NCBI RefSeq assembly: GCF_043951865.1
Contig: NZ_JBINJF010000005.1
Span: forward strand, 124,001-188,000
Source of the DNA: JAMQKA01 sp043951865
GTDB lineage: Bacteria > Bacteroidota > Rhodothermia > Balneolales > Balneolaceae
DNA length: 64,000 nt
Direction: 5' to 3'
Position numbers and translations under genes: made by a program. Below the pieces are notes generated by a model. It had not been told where the DNA came from. It ran no database searches and saw only the letters and a list, made by a program, of their open reading frames with translations. Positions within the stretch are counted from its first letter, which is position 1; the number at the start of each line of letters is the position of its first letter. Below, piece by piece: positions 34,438 through 44,559 of the stretch.

Positions 34438-35859
34438 ATGCGCTCTATTCTTTCACTTCTGTTCCTGGCTTCCATCCTGATGATGGGCTGCAGCCAATCG
34501 ATGAACCCGGACATCGTACGAGGATCAACCTATCAATACCGCGGGGGATTCCCGGAAGTCAGGCTTTCCGCCATCGGCTTGCTGGATGAAAATGATGACC
34601 CCCACATCAGCGTGGCCGCCGATATTGTGTATGGCAGCCTGGTATACAAGGAAGTAGAGGGCATGCAAACCGCCAACATCGCCCTGGAAGTGCAGATCCT
34701 GGACCAGGCCGACACTGAAAATATTATCGATACCGAGCGCTTTACCGTAACCATTGAAAAGGAGGACCCCAATATAACATACAGCCAGGAAGTCTTCACT
34801 TTTGAGAAAGAGATACCGGTTGACCCGGGAGATTACCAGATCAACCTGACGGTCATCGACCAGAACTCCGGGAAGCACACCACCCGCTCATCCAATACCT
34901 TTATCCCGAATCCCGAAGACAATATTTCCAACCTGACCAACATTCGGCTGCTCGGCAAACAGGTAGACGAACATCAGGGCGCCTGGCTGCCGATCACAAC
35001 CTACGATGTGCCCGGAAAGGTCGATTCACTGAAATTTGTATTCCAGGTTACCAACAACAAATCAGAAAGCCCGCTGACCATCGATACCGAACTGATCCGT
35101 TATGAGTCGGATACCAGCGTGGCCCGCCCCATGCACTACAATAACTACAGCCCCTCCAATATTTCGTACAAGGGCATTGAATATGACGAGGAGGAGGTCA
35201 TACAATCCAGCAGGCGCGTGTTGACGCAGCCCGGCAGCGTCCTCGTTGAGTTTTTCTTTCCCCAGCAGGGGCGCGGCAACTACCGTTTTGAGGTCACCGC
35301 CAGCGGAGATGAAGATGAGGAGGAACCTCTTTTCAAGGCACGTGATTTTAGCGTAAAAAGCACCAATTATCCCTCTATTAAAACTGCCCAGGAGATGTTG
35401 GGGCCCCTCCACTACCTCATGAACGATGACGAGTATGAACGGCTCAGTGCGATCAACGATTCCGATTCGCTAAAAGCGGAGATCGACCGGTTCTGGCTCA
35501 GCAACATCGGAAACAAGAACGAAGCCCGGAGTGTTATCGAGATGTTTTACTCACGGGTTGAAGAGGCCAACAAGCAGTTTTCCAACTTCAAGGAGGGATG
35601 GAAAACCGACACCGGCATGATATACATCCTCTTTGGCCCGCCCTGGTATGTGGAGACCCACCTGGATGTGATGACTTGGTCGTACGCCTACGACCGCAGC
35701 GATCCCGAATACAACTATACCTTCCAGCGATCAAAATTGAAATCGCGGTTTTACCCATTTGACAACTACCTGCTGCGCCGCCACCAGGGTTATTTTAATA
35801 TTCAATACCAGCAAATTCAGCTCTGGCTTACGGGTCAAATACTCACCAGGAGTATTTAA
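34438..35859 (+). CDS. GWxTD-domain lipoprotein
   Basis: A 473-residue lipoprotein (lipobox MMGC at residues ~15-18). The first ~300 residues are beta-sandwich-like with many Asp/Glu and may hold two or three Ig-like domains. Residues ~395-470 are the GWxTD domain: FKEGWKTDTGMIYILFGPP, YVETHLDVMTWSYAYDRSD, FYPFDNYLLRRHQGYFN. This family is frequent in Bacteroidota and may have a role in surface or T9SS-dependent functions, but no function is proven. The start is the ATG at 34438 because it gives the lipoprotein signal; an in-frame extension from 34309 is not needed. Confidence 0.8.
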   Translation: MRSILSLLFLASILMMGCSQSMNPDIVRGSTYQYRGGFPEVRLSAIGLLDENDDPHISVAADIVYGSLVYKEVEGMQTANIALEVQILDQADTENIIDTERFTVTIEKEDPNITYSQEVFTFEKEIPVDPGDYQINLTVIDQNSGKHTTRSSNTFIPNPEDNISNLTNIRLLGKQVDEHQGAWLPITTYDVPGKVDSLKFVFQVTNNKSESPLTIDTELIRYESDTSVARPMHYNNYSPSNISYKGIEYDEEEVIQSSRRVLTQPGSVLVEFFFPQQGRGNYRFEVTASGDEDEEEPLFKARDFSVKSTNYPSIKTAQEMLGPLHYLMNDDEYERLSAINDSDSLKAEIDRFWLSNIGNKNEARSVIEMFYSRVEEANKQFSNFKEGWKTDTGMIYILFGPPWYVETHLDVMTWSYAYDRSDPEYNYTFQRSKLKSRFYPFDNYLLRRHQGYFNIQYQQIQLWLTGQILTRSI

Positions 35860-36194
35860 CAGAACATGCGGTCTTTTATACTTAACAATTAGTGAATAAA
35901 AGCTAATTTATTTAACACAATGTCGATAGATGTAATATTTATTTATCCCATATGGGGTGTTTAGCACAATTTATCGGAACATTGTTTTATTTATCAAAAA
36001 AAATACCTTAATTTGAGGTGTCAGTGAGGCCCAAAAAAGTGGCCATTTTACATACGTTAAAATAGTATAATAGTAGGTTCGTGGGTTATTTTATCATCAC
36101 ATCTCCCATTCCGTATATAGAGAATAGGTTATTTATGCAATAATCTGCACCTGCCGTTATACCTGCTTAAATTACAATAAAAACGAGGTTATCT
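35860..36194 (+). promoter_or_regulatory. AT-rich upstream region of the susCD operon
   Basis: 335 bases, strongly AT-rich, with a perfect palindrome CCCATATGGG (35947-35956). The operon start at 36195 has GAGG about 8 nt upstream. A promoter and possibly a regulator binding site are expected; no coding frame or terminator for the preceding gene is evident. Confidence 0.4.
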
Positions 36195-39100
36195 ATGCTT
36201 AGAAAGTTACTATCCATAGGGGTTATTCTACTTGCCTCTGTATCGATATCCTATGCACAGTCTGGTGATATCACCGGCGTTGTGACGGATCAGCAGTCTG
36301 GCGAACCAGTGCCGGGTGCCAATATTTTCATCCCCAACCTGGAACGGGGTACGACAACCAATGTTGACGGGGAGTACACCCTGAACAATATTCCGGTAGG
36401 CACCTACATGGTTCGGGTATCCTATATCGGCTATACCACAATCCAGCAAACAATCGATGTAAGCACCGGCCAAAACGAGATTAATTTCGAGATGCAGGCC
36501 GACTTAATCGGATTGGAAGATGTAGTGGTAACCGCCCAGCAAATTGAAAAAGAACGACGATCGCTGGGTTACAGCGTTACCAGCGTAGGTGGCGAAGAGA
36601 TTAACAAAGCCAAAGAAACCAACTTTGTTAATTCACTGGCCGGCAAGGTACCCGGTGTTTCCATCACCAACCAGTCCGGCAACGTTGGCGGCTCCTCGCG
36701 AATCGTCATTCGTGGTATCGCCTCCCTTTCCGGGAACAACCAACCCCTGTTTGTAGTGGATGGTATTCCCATTTCCAATGCAAATATCGTATCCGGCACC
36801 TCGCAAGATCGTCTTACCGGGGCTATTGACGTCGGAAACCGGGCATCGGATATCAACCCGAATGACGTGGAGTCTATTTCAGTCCTCAAAGGAGCGGCGG
36901 CGGCAGCCCTTTACGGTCAGCGCGCCAAAAACGGGGTCATTATGATTACCACCAAAACCGGGGAAAGCTCCGGGGTCTCTGTTGACATCAATTCGACCGT
37001 TCGCACCAGCAACCCGCTGCGACTGCCGGACTTCCAGAATGAATATGCACAGGGCGACCTGGGTAAATACGACGTGGAAGACCTGGATGGATGGGGCCCT
37101 CGCATAAACGGCCAGGAAGTTGAAGATTTCAGGGGAGAAACCGTTACGCTGCAAGCCTATCCCGACAACGTCAAGAACTTCTATGACAGCGGCGTTACGG
37201 CCATCAACAGCGTTTCTGTTGCCAACGCTGATGAGGATGGCGACTTCCGGTTGGGCGTCACCCGTACCGACCAGGGAGGCATCATTCCCAATAGCAACCT
37301 GGAAAAAACAAACCTGTCGCTGAACGCCGGAAGCAATGTGAGCGACAAGATAACAGCCCGTGTTGGTTTCAACTATGTCAAAACCGAAACCAGGGGAAAA
37401 GCAGTAGCCGGCGGCAACGACCCGAACGTACTGACCTCGCTTGTCAATACCATTCCACGGACCATCGCCAACAGCCATATGGAGGATTACCTGAATGAAG
37501 ACGGAAGCCAGAATGCTCTTAGCTCATTCACCAACAATCCATACTGGATCACCAATGAGAATGTATTCACCAACGGCATTGACCGCGTGTTTGGTTACGG
37601 AAATATCCAGTACGACCCCTACGAGTTTCTCAACATTTCGGCTCGCGTGGGTACCGATTTTTATACCGAAGACCGGCGCAATATAAATGCCAAAGGAACT
37701 ATTGGTCGTGAAAACGGGCTGTTCACGCAGGATGTCATCCAGAATTACCAGTTTAACAGCGACATCATTGTGACCTTCCAGAAAGACCTGACCGAGGATT
37801 TCAACCTGAAGGCGATTGCGGGGCACAATATCAACACTACGAGGCTTCAAATTCAAAACAACGAAGCCCAGGAGTTGACGGTTGACGGCCTGTACAACTT
37901 TGCCAATGCAGGCTCCAACACCCCTTCCAACGAATTCTCTGAACGCCGCCTCATTGGGGTATACGGGGATGTGACGCTCGGCTACCGAGACTACCTGTTC
38001 CTGGAAGTTACCGGGCGTAATGACTGGAGCTCGACCCTGCCCAAGGATAACAACTCGTTCTTCTATCCCTCGGCCAACCTGAGCTTCATCTTTACGGAAG
38101 GGCTGAACCTAGACAGTGACCTGCTCTCCTACGGTAAGCTGCGACTGAATTACGCGCAGGTGGGCAGCGATGAAGATCCCTACCAGCTCGACTTCCGCTA
38201 CTTCCCGGTAAGTTCGTTCTTCGGGCAGTACGGCACCGACAACACCTTTCCCTTCGGCGGGCAGGTAGGCTTTGAGGCGACCGGCACCATTCCACCTTCC
38301 GACCTGAAACCGCAAAACCAGATCTCCTATGAGGTTGGAGCGGAACTGCAATTCTGGGGCGGTCGGTTCGGTATCGACTTCACGCTGTATAAAATCGACA
38401 CCGAAGATCAGATTATTTCTATCCCGATTCCGGAAAGCACGGGCTACAGCCTCCGCAGAACCAACATTGGTGAACTTTCCAACGAAGGTATCGAGGTTTC
38501 ACTGAACACCACCCCGGTTCGGGGACGCGACGTAAGCTGGAATATGGATGTGAACTTCACCAAAAACAACAACACCGTTGAATCGTTGGCGCCCGGTGTG
38601 GAAGAGATCATCATTGAAAGCGGCTTCAACAGCCTGCAGGTCAAAGCGGAACCCGGCAAATCGCTGGGCCTCTACGGTCCCGGGTTTGAACGCGACCCGG
38701 CCACGGGCAAGCCGGTCATCGACCCCAATACCGGGTTGAGAAGAGAAGGAGACATCATCCGCCTTGGAAGTGTTGATCAGGACTTCTCCGTTGGATTTAA
38801 CAATACGTTCCAGTACAAGAACATTGGCCTCAGCTTCCTGGTAGACTGGAAACAGGGTGGTACGCTGTTCTCACAAACTGTGGGCGTTCTGCGAAGAGAT
38901 GGTGTGGTGGAAGAAACACTTGAAAACCGCGAAGGCACCTTCATTGACGACGGCGTTATTGTAACTTCCCGGGATGCCGACGGAAATATTACCGGCACAC
39001 GTCCCAATGACGTTCCCGTTCAAAGCATGGAGGACTTCTGGGGGCGCTATTCCAGTAGCTCTATCCATGAAGGCAACACATTTCCTGCCACCTATGTGAA

Positions 39101-39335
39101 GCTCAGGGAGGTCAGCGTATCGTACAACCTCCCGCGCCGCATACTGCAAAACACACCGATCAGCCGCGCCTCGGTTGGACTCACCGGCCGGAACCTGTTC
39201 CTGCTGTACAGTGAGATTCCCCATATCGATCCGGAAACCGGCTTGTTCGGCTCGGCCTCCAACGGCCAGGGTATTGAGTGGAACAACCTGCCTTCGGTGC
39301 GTTCCTTCGGGGCCAACGTCAGCATTTCTTTCTAA
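36195..39335 (+). CDS. SusC/RagA-family TonB-linked outer-membrane protein
   Basis: A 1046-residue nutrient importer. Residues 1-~22 are a signal peptide, then a CarboxypepD_reg domain (GDITGVVTDQQSGEPVPGANIFIPNLERGTTTNVDGEY...), the plug (SVTSVGGEEINKAKETNFVNSLAGKVPGVSITNQSGNVGGSSRIVIRGIASL... PLFVVDGIPISN, DVESISVLKGAAAAALYGQRAKNGVIMITTK) and a long barrel ending with FGANVSISF. SusC-type channels pair with SusD-like lids; the SusD partner follows 32 bp downstream. Ligand is not shown by sequence; the peptide-degrading operon convergent to this locus hints at peptides. Confidence 0.95.
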   Translation: MLRKLLSIGVILLASVSISYAQSGDITGVVTDQQSGEPVPGANIFIPNLERGTTTNVDGEYTLNNIPVGTYMVRVSYIGYTTIQQTIDVSTGQNEINFEMQADLIGLEDVVVTAQQIEKERRSLGYSVTSVGGEEINKAKETNFVNSLAGKVPGVSITNQSGNVGGSSRIVIRGIASLSGNNQPLFVVDGIPISNANIVSGTSQDRLTGAIDVGNRASDINPNDVESISVLKGAAAAALYGQRAKNGVIMITTKTGESSGVSVDINSTVRTSNPLRLPDFQNEYAQGDLGKYDVEDLDGWGPRINGQEVEDFRGETVTLQAYPDNVKNFYDSGVTAINSVSVANADEDGDFRLGVTRTDQGGIIPNSNLEKTNLSLNAGSNVSDKITARVGFNYVKTETRGKAVAGGNDPNVLTSLVNTIPRTIANSHMEDYLNEDGSQNALSSFTNNPYWITNENVFTNGIDRVFGYGNIQYDPYEFLNISARVGTDFYTEDRRNINAKGTIGRENGLFTQDVIQNYQFNSDIIVTFQKDLTEDFNLKAIAGHNINTTRLQIQNNEAQELTVDGLYNFANAGSNTPSNEFSERRLIGVYGDVTLGYRDYLFLEVTGRNDWSSTLPKDNNSFFYPSANLSFIFTEGLNLDSDLLSYGKLRLNYAQVGSDEDPYQLDFRYFPVSSFFGQYGTDNTFPFGGQVGFEATGTIPPSDLKPQNQISYEVGAELQFWGGRFGIDFTLYKIDTEDQIISIPIPESTGYSLRRTNIGELSNEGIEVSLNTTPVRGRDVSWNMDVNFTKNNNTVESLAPGVEEIIIESGFNSLQVKAEPGKSLGLYGPGFERDPATGKPVIDPNTGLRREGDIIRLGSVDQDFSVGFNNTFQYKNIGLSFLVDWKQGGTLFSQTVGVLRRDGVVEETLENREGTFIDDGVIVTSRDADGNITGTRPNDVPVQSMEDFWGRYSSSSIHEGNTFPATYVKLREVSVSYNLPRRILQNTPISRASVGLTGRNLFLLYSEIPHIDPETGLFGSASNGQGIEWNNLPSVRSFGANVSISF

Positions 39336-39367
39336 ACAACTATTTATTTTAAAAGCAAAAAGAGATT

Positions 39368-40861
39368 ATGAAGAACTTAATTTTTAAAAAAGTCAGTGCA
39401 ACCTTTTTTGCACTCGTACTACTCTTTTCCGCAGGGTGCAGCGATTTTCTTGATATCAACGAAGATCCCAATGCTGCGACTGAAGTAGAAGGCGACCTGC
39501 TGTTCCCCACTGCACTCGGGTACATCGCGTCCAACCGGGCCATAGAAATTGGTCCCTCCAACACCTTGTGGGCGCAAATATGGAGCTCCAACGGTTCAAC
39601 CAGCGTGTTTACTGACTCCGAGACCTATGCCGTCAGTTCATTTATGACCGGGAACACCTGGAGCTTCTACTACGTAGATGTGCTGAAAAACCTGGAACTT
39701 GTCAGGCAACAGGCTGAATCGGCCGATCCGGTGCGCAACAACGTTGCCGCACAGGCCAAAATCCTGCAGTCATACGTATTCTACGAGCTGACCGTCCTGT
39801 TTGGCGCGGTTCCCTATACCGAGGCCGTGGACAGCGAGATATCCCAGCCAAATTTTGATGACCAGGAGACGATTCTACGCGGACTGGTAACCGATTTGAC
39901 CGAGGCTGTCGACCAGATTGAGATCGGTTCGGAGCTGGCCGGGGTTACCGACGGTGACCTGATCTACAAAGGTGATATGGCGAAATGGGAAAAATTCGGC
40001 AACTCGCTGAAGCTTCGCATCCTTATGCTGATCAGGAACAAGGACAATTCGGTAGACAGCGAAATTGCGGACCTGCTCGAAAATGAGCCCTTGATTCGCA
40101 CAAACGCGGATAATGCGGAAATCCCGTTCTTTAATGAAACCAACAACGCCAACAACCTCTGGAAACTGAACAACCAGTTTGCCGGATTTGTCAATGCGGG
40201 GAACGGAAACGGGTATCTTTTTGCCGGTGACCCTCTCGTGTCATTGATGAAAGATCTCGGCAATAATGGCGATCCACGGTTAGGCACCTATTTTGAGTAC
40301 GCCGTTGATTTTGATGACGGTACGCAGCAAACCAGCGAATACTTCGGGCAGGAAGCCGGGGTATTTGACTACAACGACGGGGAAACCTCCATGCTGAGTC
40401 AAAACATCATTCGCCAGGATTGGCCCAGCCGCATTGTTACGGCCTCAGAAGTACTCTTCTACGAGGCGGAATACTATGCCAACCAAGGCGATTTAGATGC
40501 CGCTGAAGACAGTTATGAAGCGGGAATTCGGGCAAGCATGGATTACTTTGATGACAAGCCCGGGTCCATTCCGGACAGCGAGCGCGACGACTACATCAAC
40601 GCCCTGGATGATCTGAGTACACTGGGACAAACCCAGGCACTTGAAGACATCCATGAGCAGCAATATATCGATGTCTTTGAAAAAGCGCCTGAAAACTGGA
40701 CGCAGTGGAGAAGGGTGAAAGTGCCCGACCTGCCGGTGCCGCAAAATGCGCTGCTTGGGAATATCATCCGTCGATTTCCATATCCACCGGACGAGCTCTC
40801 TGCAAATCCCAATGCGCCAAGTCGCCCGTCAAACGACACGCCGATGTGGTTTGAAAACTAA
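39368..40861 (+). CDS. SusD/RagB-family nutrient-binding lipoprotein
   Basis: A 497-residue lipoprotein that caps the SusC channel. The N-terminus has the signal and lipobox (FSAGC), followed by SDFLDINEDPNAATEVEGDLLFPTALGYI, the family start. Helical TPR-like units follow (e.g. AQAKILQSYVFYELTVLFGAVPYTEAV, RDQETILRGLVTDLTEAVDQI), and near the end RIVTASEVLFYEAEYYANQGDLDAAEDSYEAGIRASMDYF. All match SusD_RagB. Co-transcribed with the upstream SusC gene and the third gene (40892). Confidence 0.93.
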   Translation: MKNLIFKKVSATFFALVLLFSAGCSDFLDINEDPNAATEVEGDLLFPTALGYIASNRAIEIGPSNTLWAQIWSSNGSTSVFTDSETYAVSSFMTGNTWSFYYVDVLKNLELVRQQAESADPVRNNVAAQAKILQSYVFYELTVLFGAVPYTEAVDSEISQPNFDDQETILRGLVTDLTEAVDQIEIGSELAGVTDGDLIYKGDMAKWEKFGNSLKLRILMLIRNKDNSVDSEIADLLENEPLIRTNADNAEIPFFNETNNANNLWKLNNQFAGFVNAGNGNGYLFAGDPLVSLMKDLGNNGDPRLGTYFEYAVDFDDGTQQTSEYFGQEAGVFDYNDGETSMLSQNIIRQDWPSRIVTASEVLFYEAEYYANQGDLDAAEDSYEAGIRASMDYFDDKPGSIPDSERDDYINALDDLSTLGQTQALEDIHEQQYIDVFEKAPENWTQWRRVKVPDLPVPQNALLGNIIRRFPYPPDELSANPNAPSRPSNDTPMWFEN

Positions 40862-40891
40862 TTGCCTAATCTAATTTAAAGAGACTTACCT

Positions 40892-41725
40892 ATGAAATTG
40901 TTAAAAACATTCGTCTTAGTGGCCGCGGCCTTAGCCACGATGCTATTCTACGGCTGCGAAAACGTAAATGAACCGTACGATATCAGCAGTACTGCCCAAC
41001 CGCCTTATGTAGAGCTGCAGGACACGACCAGCCAGGTTCTGGAAGGAGATACCCTGGATGTAGTGTTTGAACTACCCGTGGCGATTGGGGAAGATGTGGA
41101 TGTCACCTTCTCCATTTCGGGAACGGCAGAATATGAAACCGACTGGAAAACAGATGACGACAATGTCAGCCCGGACGGGGGTACGGTAACCATCGAATAT
41201 GTGGATTCCACCACTTCCAACGATGAATACGCCCTGGAGCTGATCTTTCCGAGAGATGGTGAGCAGGACGGGGAAAAAAACCTGACTGTTACCCTGGAAA
41301 GTGCCGTTTCTGAAAGTGGCGAAGAGCTGATGGTGGGACAAGGCCCTATTGAAAAAGTTCAGAATATCAGTATTCAGGACTTTGATGAAGTAATACCGGT
41401 TACAACCGGTACATACGATTACGAGGTTACCGGTGATTTTGCAACTTCAGGATCTGGCGTAGAAGTTATCAAATTAGCTGATCCTGTCGTTGAGGATGGA
41501 ACCGAATATCCTTATCAAGTCTCAAATGTAGGTCCAGGTGTATTTAGTGGTGCAGTACCCCATGAATTTAGTGTGGTCGGTACGGGTGTCGTTATTGCTC
41601 CAAGTACTTATTCAGATGTAGTTGTAGAAGGTGGAACCTACAATACTGAAACTGGTACCTTGACTATTAATGTCAATTACGGTCCGGGTGTCTATACATG
41701 GACAGTTACCCTTACCCCACAATAG
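40892..41725 (+). CDS. Surface lipoprotein with Calx-beta-like domain, third gene of the Sus operon
   Basis: A 277-residue lipoprotein (lipobox YGC, Cys23). Residues ~40-160 resemble a Calx-beta sandwich: VLEGDTLDVVFELPVAIGEDVDVTFSISGTAEYETDW and LELIFPRDGEQDGEKNLTVTLESA. The C-terminal half is beta-rich with Gly/Thr repeats. Third genes of SusCD operons often encode substrate-binding surface proteins; the sequence does not match SusE/F clearly. The operon ends at the strong terminator at 41748. Confidence 0.75.
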   Translation: MKLLKTFVLVAAALATMLFYGCENVNEPYDISSTAQPPYVELQDTTSQVLEGDTLDVVFELPVAIGEDVDVTFSISGTAEYETDWKTDDDNVSPDGGTVTIEYVDSTTSNDEYALELIFPRDGEQDGEKNLTVTLESAVSESGEELMVGQGPIEKVQNISIQDFDEVIPVTTGTYDYEVTGDFATSGSGVEVIKLADPVVEDGTEYPYQVSNVGPGVFSGAVPHEFSVVGTGVVIAPSTYSDVVVEGGTYNTETGTLTINVNYGPGVYTWTVTLTPQ

Positions 41726-41747
41726 ACACTTATACACTCTAAACTTA

Positions 41748-41781
41748 AAAAGGCCGCTGCATTTGGTTGCAGCGGCCTTTT
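41748..41781. terminator. Bidirectional terminator between the Sus operon and the alr operon
   Basis: AAAAGGCCGCTGC, an 8-nt loop, GCAGCGGCCTTTT: a 13-bp uninterrupted stem flanked by A and T tracts on both sides, which terminates both converging transcripts. Confidence 0.95.
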
Positions 41782-41814
41782 CTGATTGTAACCCGCGAGG
41801 CATACCAAGCCGGC

Positions 41815-42990
41815 CTATTCAACTACATTTCGCGGCAGGTTTTCCGGCAGCCGCACCAGCACCTCGTAGTTCATGTTGTTGGTCATCTCACTGAATGAGG
41901 CCACCGTCATCTCCTGCTCTCCCTGGTGCCCGATAATGACAACCTCATCCCCCTTCTTCACGCCGGGGATGTCGGTAATATCGATCGTCAGCAGGTTCAT
42001 GTTTACCAGCCCCGCTACCGGCGCCCGCTCCCCGTTGATAAGCACGATGCCCACATTGGTCAGGTTCCTGCCAAACCCGTGCGAGTATCCTATCGGTACC
42101 GTGGCTATCGTTTGATCGCGGCTGGTCAAGTACACGTTGCCGTAGCCGATAAACTCTCCCGCTTCCACGTGCTTTATACTCATAACGCGGCTTTTCCAGC
42201 TCAACACCCGCTCCAGGGGATCCACAAACGGGGTTGCGCGGTCCGTATGGTTTTTCTTAATAAAGTTCATGTATGTTTCGCGGTTGGGCCAGAAGCCGTA
42301 CTGCGATATGCCCACGCGCACCATATCCATCCTGGTCTCGGGGTAGTTCAATACCGCAGCCGAGCAGGCGGTGTGCCGGTACCGGCCCTCAATGCCTTTG
42401 TCCCGCAGCCAGTCGTAGAGCTTTTCAAACTCCTTAATCTGTTCTGTCACCCGCACATGGTTGCTGACGCTTTCCGCACCGGCATAATGCGTGCAAATTC
42501 CTTCAATAATCAGATGTTCAGATTCCTTCAAGAGCGTATCCGTCACTTCCGGGAGCTTGTGTTTTTCCAGGCCGAGCCGGTGCATGCCGGTCTCCAGGTG
42601 AAGGTGAATACGCGCCGGTTTGCCCACTTTCCGGGCCGCAGAAACGGCGGCATTCAGGCGGTTGCGTTCGAAGATGAAAAAGGAGATCTCCCGTTCAATA
42701 GCCCACTCAATGGCGTTGTTGCTGATCATGCCCATGATCATGATATGGCACTGCTCCGTTGCGGCCTTATATGCGGCTGCGGCTTCATCGGCACTAAACA
42801 CCGCGAAATACCGGACGCCGCACGCCTCGGCCATCGGCACAAAATGATTGATTCCGTGCCCGTAGGCGTTTCCCTTGATCACGGAACAAAATTTGACATC
42901 GGGACCGATCAGATCCCTGAAAAATAAGATATTTTTTTGAAAGGCATTTTTACTGAGTTCTAAATAGGATGGTGCAAGTTCTTCAGGCAT
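41815..42990 (-). CDS. Alanine racemase (copy 2)
   Basis: A 391-residue alanine-racemase-fold protein with PLP lysine K39 in SVIKGNAYGHG, LHLETGMHRLG, YRHTACSAAVLNYPETRMDMVRVGISQYG, the catalytic tyrosine region GEFIGYGNVYLT, TVPIGYSHGF and VNMNLLTIDITDI. It differs clearly from the Alr at 18921 (different termini, longer insertions) and lies last in the peptide operon, 12 bp after the M20 gene. It may be the catabolic alanine racemase or act on another amino acid. The operon ends at the shared terminator. Confidence 0.88.
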   Translation of the reverse strand: MPEELAPSYLELSKNAFQKNILFFRDLIGPDVKFCSVIKGNAYGHGINHFVPMAEACGVRYFAVFSADEAAAAYKAATEQCHIMIMGMISNNAIEWAIEREISFFIFERNRLNAAVSAARKVGKPARIHLHLETGMHRLGLEKHKLPEVTDTLLKESEHLIIEGICTHYAGAESVSNHVRVTEQIKEFEKLYDWLRDKGIEGRYRHTACSAAVLNYPETRMDMVRVGISQYGFWPNRETYMNFIKKNHTDRATPFVDPLERVLSWKSRVMSIKHVEAGEFIGYGNVYLTSRDQTIATVPIGYSHGFGRNLTNVGIVLINGERAPVAGLVNMNLLTIDITDIPGVKKGDEVVIIGHQGEQEMTVASFSEMTNNMNYEVLVRLPENLPRNVVE

Positions 42991-43002
42991 AAAGTATCGC
43001 TG

Positions 43003-44163
43003 TTATTGTTCAAATCCTGTAATCTGGTTGAGTATATGGATAAACATGCTGACTCCGGGAGAGATCAACGCATCCGGAAAATCATAGCTGCCGGCATGCA
43101 GCGGCGGCTGGTCCACGCCCGCCCCCAACCCGAATATCGCCCCCTTGTAGCGCGAGGTAAATCGTCCAAAATCTTCGGACCAGGCAAACGGAGTCTCCTT
43201 TCGGGTCAGTTCGAGTCCTGCCCTGCGGGCCGACTCTTCAATATATGCGTTGCACCCGGTATCGCTCCGGGTGGCTTCAAAACGCTCCGTCCAGCGGGTA
43301 TCGGCCTGCAGGCCGTATGTTTGTGCAATGTTGCTCACCGTGTCTTCCGCCCGCTCGCAGAGTGCTTCCATCAGCTCATTCTCGTAGGTGCGCAGAGTCG
43401 CCCGAAATTCTGCATATCCCGGGGAAGTTCCAAATGCGACCTCGCCGAGCTTCGAATGGATAACAGTCGCCTTGGCGGCCTGGTCCAGCGATGCATAGAA
43501 CTGGGGAAACGCCGAAAACTGCTGGATGAGGGTTGCCAGCGCCATCGCGGGACTCCTTCCGCGCTCGGGATGTGCGGCATGTGCGGTTTCTCCCTTCAGG
43601 ATCACCTCATATCCTCTTGAGGCGGAGGCAAAGACACCATCCCTCAGCAAAACCTGTTTCAGCGGGTAGCCCGGCAGGTTGTGGAGCGCAAAAATAAAAT
43701 CCGGTTCCACTGCCCGAAATTTGTGGTCGTCAAGAACACGGGCTGCTCCCTGCCCGGTTTCTTCGGCGGGCTGAAACAGCAGGTGTACCTCTCCCGCCCG
43801 GGGGTTGTGATCCTGCAGGTAACGCGCAACCCCGGCCACAATCGCCATATGTCCGTCGTGGCCACATTTGTGGGCAACTCCTTCTGTTTTCGACCGGTAG
43901 GAAATCTCATTTTCTTCAGGAATCGGCAGGGCGTCCAGCTCGCAGCGGATCATCACACGGGGTCCCTCCCGGCTTCCTTCAAATACGGCTATAATCCCTT
44001 CTCCCCCAATACCTTCGAGCAGCCGGTCCGGGGCACAACCCTCGAGCAGCCGCCTGATGCGGTTACTCGTTTTATATTCTTCGCCGGAAAGTTCCGCCAA
44101 CCGGTGCAACTCGTGGCGCAGCTCCGTAAGTTCTTCTATTGTATTTCCAGCAAGTGTTTCCAT
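43003..44163 (-). CDS. M20D-family amidohydrolase
   Basis: A 386-residue metal-dependent amidohydrolase related to hippurate/N-acyl-amino acid hydrolases. Metal ligands: KCGHDGHMA (Cys100, His102), LLFQPAEETGQGA (Glu pair), the histidine of FALHNLPGYP, and the final His of PPLHAGSYDFPDA. The dimerisation domain interrupts the catalytic domain (residues ~185-290). Such enzymes release amino acids from N-acylated or short-peptide substrates in the cytoplasm. Its stop is 12 bp from the alr start, so it precedes alr in an operon. Confidence 0.9.
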   Translation of the reverse strand: METLAGNTIEELTELRHELHRLAELSGEEYKTSNRIRRLLEGCAPDRLLEGIGGEGIIAVFEGSREGPRVMIRCELDALPIPEENEISYRSKTEGVAHKCGHDGHMAIVAGVARYLQDHNPRAGEVHLLFQPAEETGQGAARVLDDHKFRAVEPDFIFALHNLPGYPLKQVLLRDGVFASASRGYEVILKGETAHAAHPERGRSPAMALATLIQQFSAFPQFYASLDQAAKATVIHSKLGEVAFGTSPGYAEFRATLRTYENELMEALCERAEDTVSNIAQTYGLQADTRWTERFEATRSDTGCNAYIEESARRAGLELTRKETPFAWSEDFGRFTSRYKGAIFGLGAGVDQPPLHAGSYDFPDALISPGVSMFIHILNQITGFEQ

Positions 44164-44559
44164 CGTTCATCTATTGTATTAAAAAACTTTTGAATTCTTC
44201 AGTGGTCGACGTTTTGCCACCCTGAGAATGGCCTGTTTCTGTAAAGCCGTTCGATTATCAATGGAGATAGGTTTTTAAGCCTCCTAAATGTAGTCAGCAC
44301 TACTCCCGGTTGTGACCGGGTGGTACCACTCGTCTGGGTATTGGAGATTGCAAAAAGATCTGTCAGGTTCCAGTCTACTTCATCCGTTACAGAAAAGTAA
44401 GCGCTCAAACCCTGGATTGGGATTGCTTCCATGCAGAAAGAGGATCACACGAATCATGTAACGATACTATTTGCACTACTACTCCGTGGTGATCTTCCAC
44501 ATCGGTGTCATCTGCGTTCCGTTAAACCTGAGTGCCCATAGTTGGCATGGTACCATGCC
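44164..44559. other. Gap between the M20 and M23 genes
   Basis: 396 bases. An open frame on the minus strand (44199-44432) is not protein-like. A T-box-like string (GGGTGGTACC near 44318-44327) lies on the plus strand but has no downstream gene. Presumably spacer in an operon that may be interrupted here by a second promoter. Confidence 0.35.

Noticed and set aside
44308..44332. T-box-like string GGGTGGTACC on the plus strand
   Set aside because: No plus-strand aminoacyl-tRNA synthetase or biosynthetic gene follows, and the rest of the T-box structure (specifier loop, terminator) is not visible.
44199..44432. 77-codon open frame on the minus strand between M20 and M23 genes
   Set aside because: No ribosome binding site, no family resemblance and composition not protein-like; treated as spacer.
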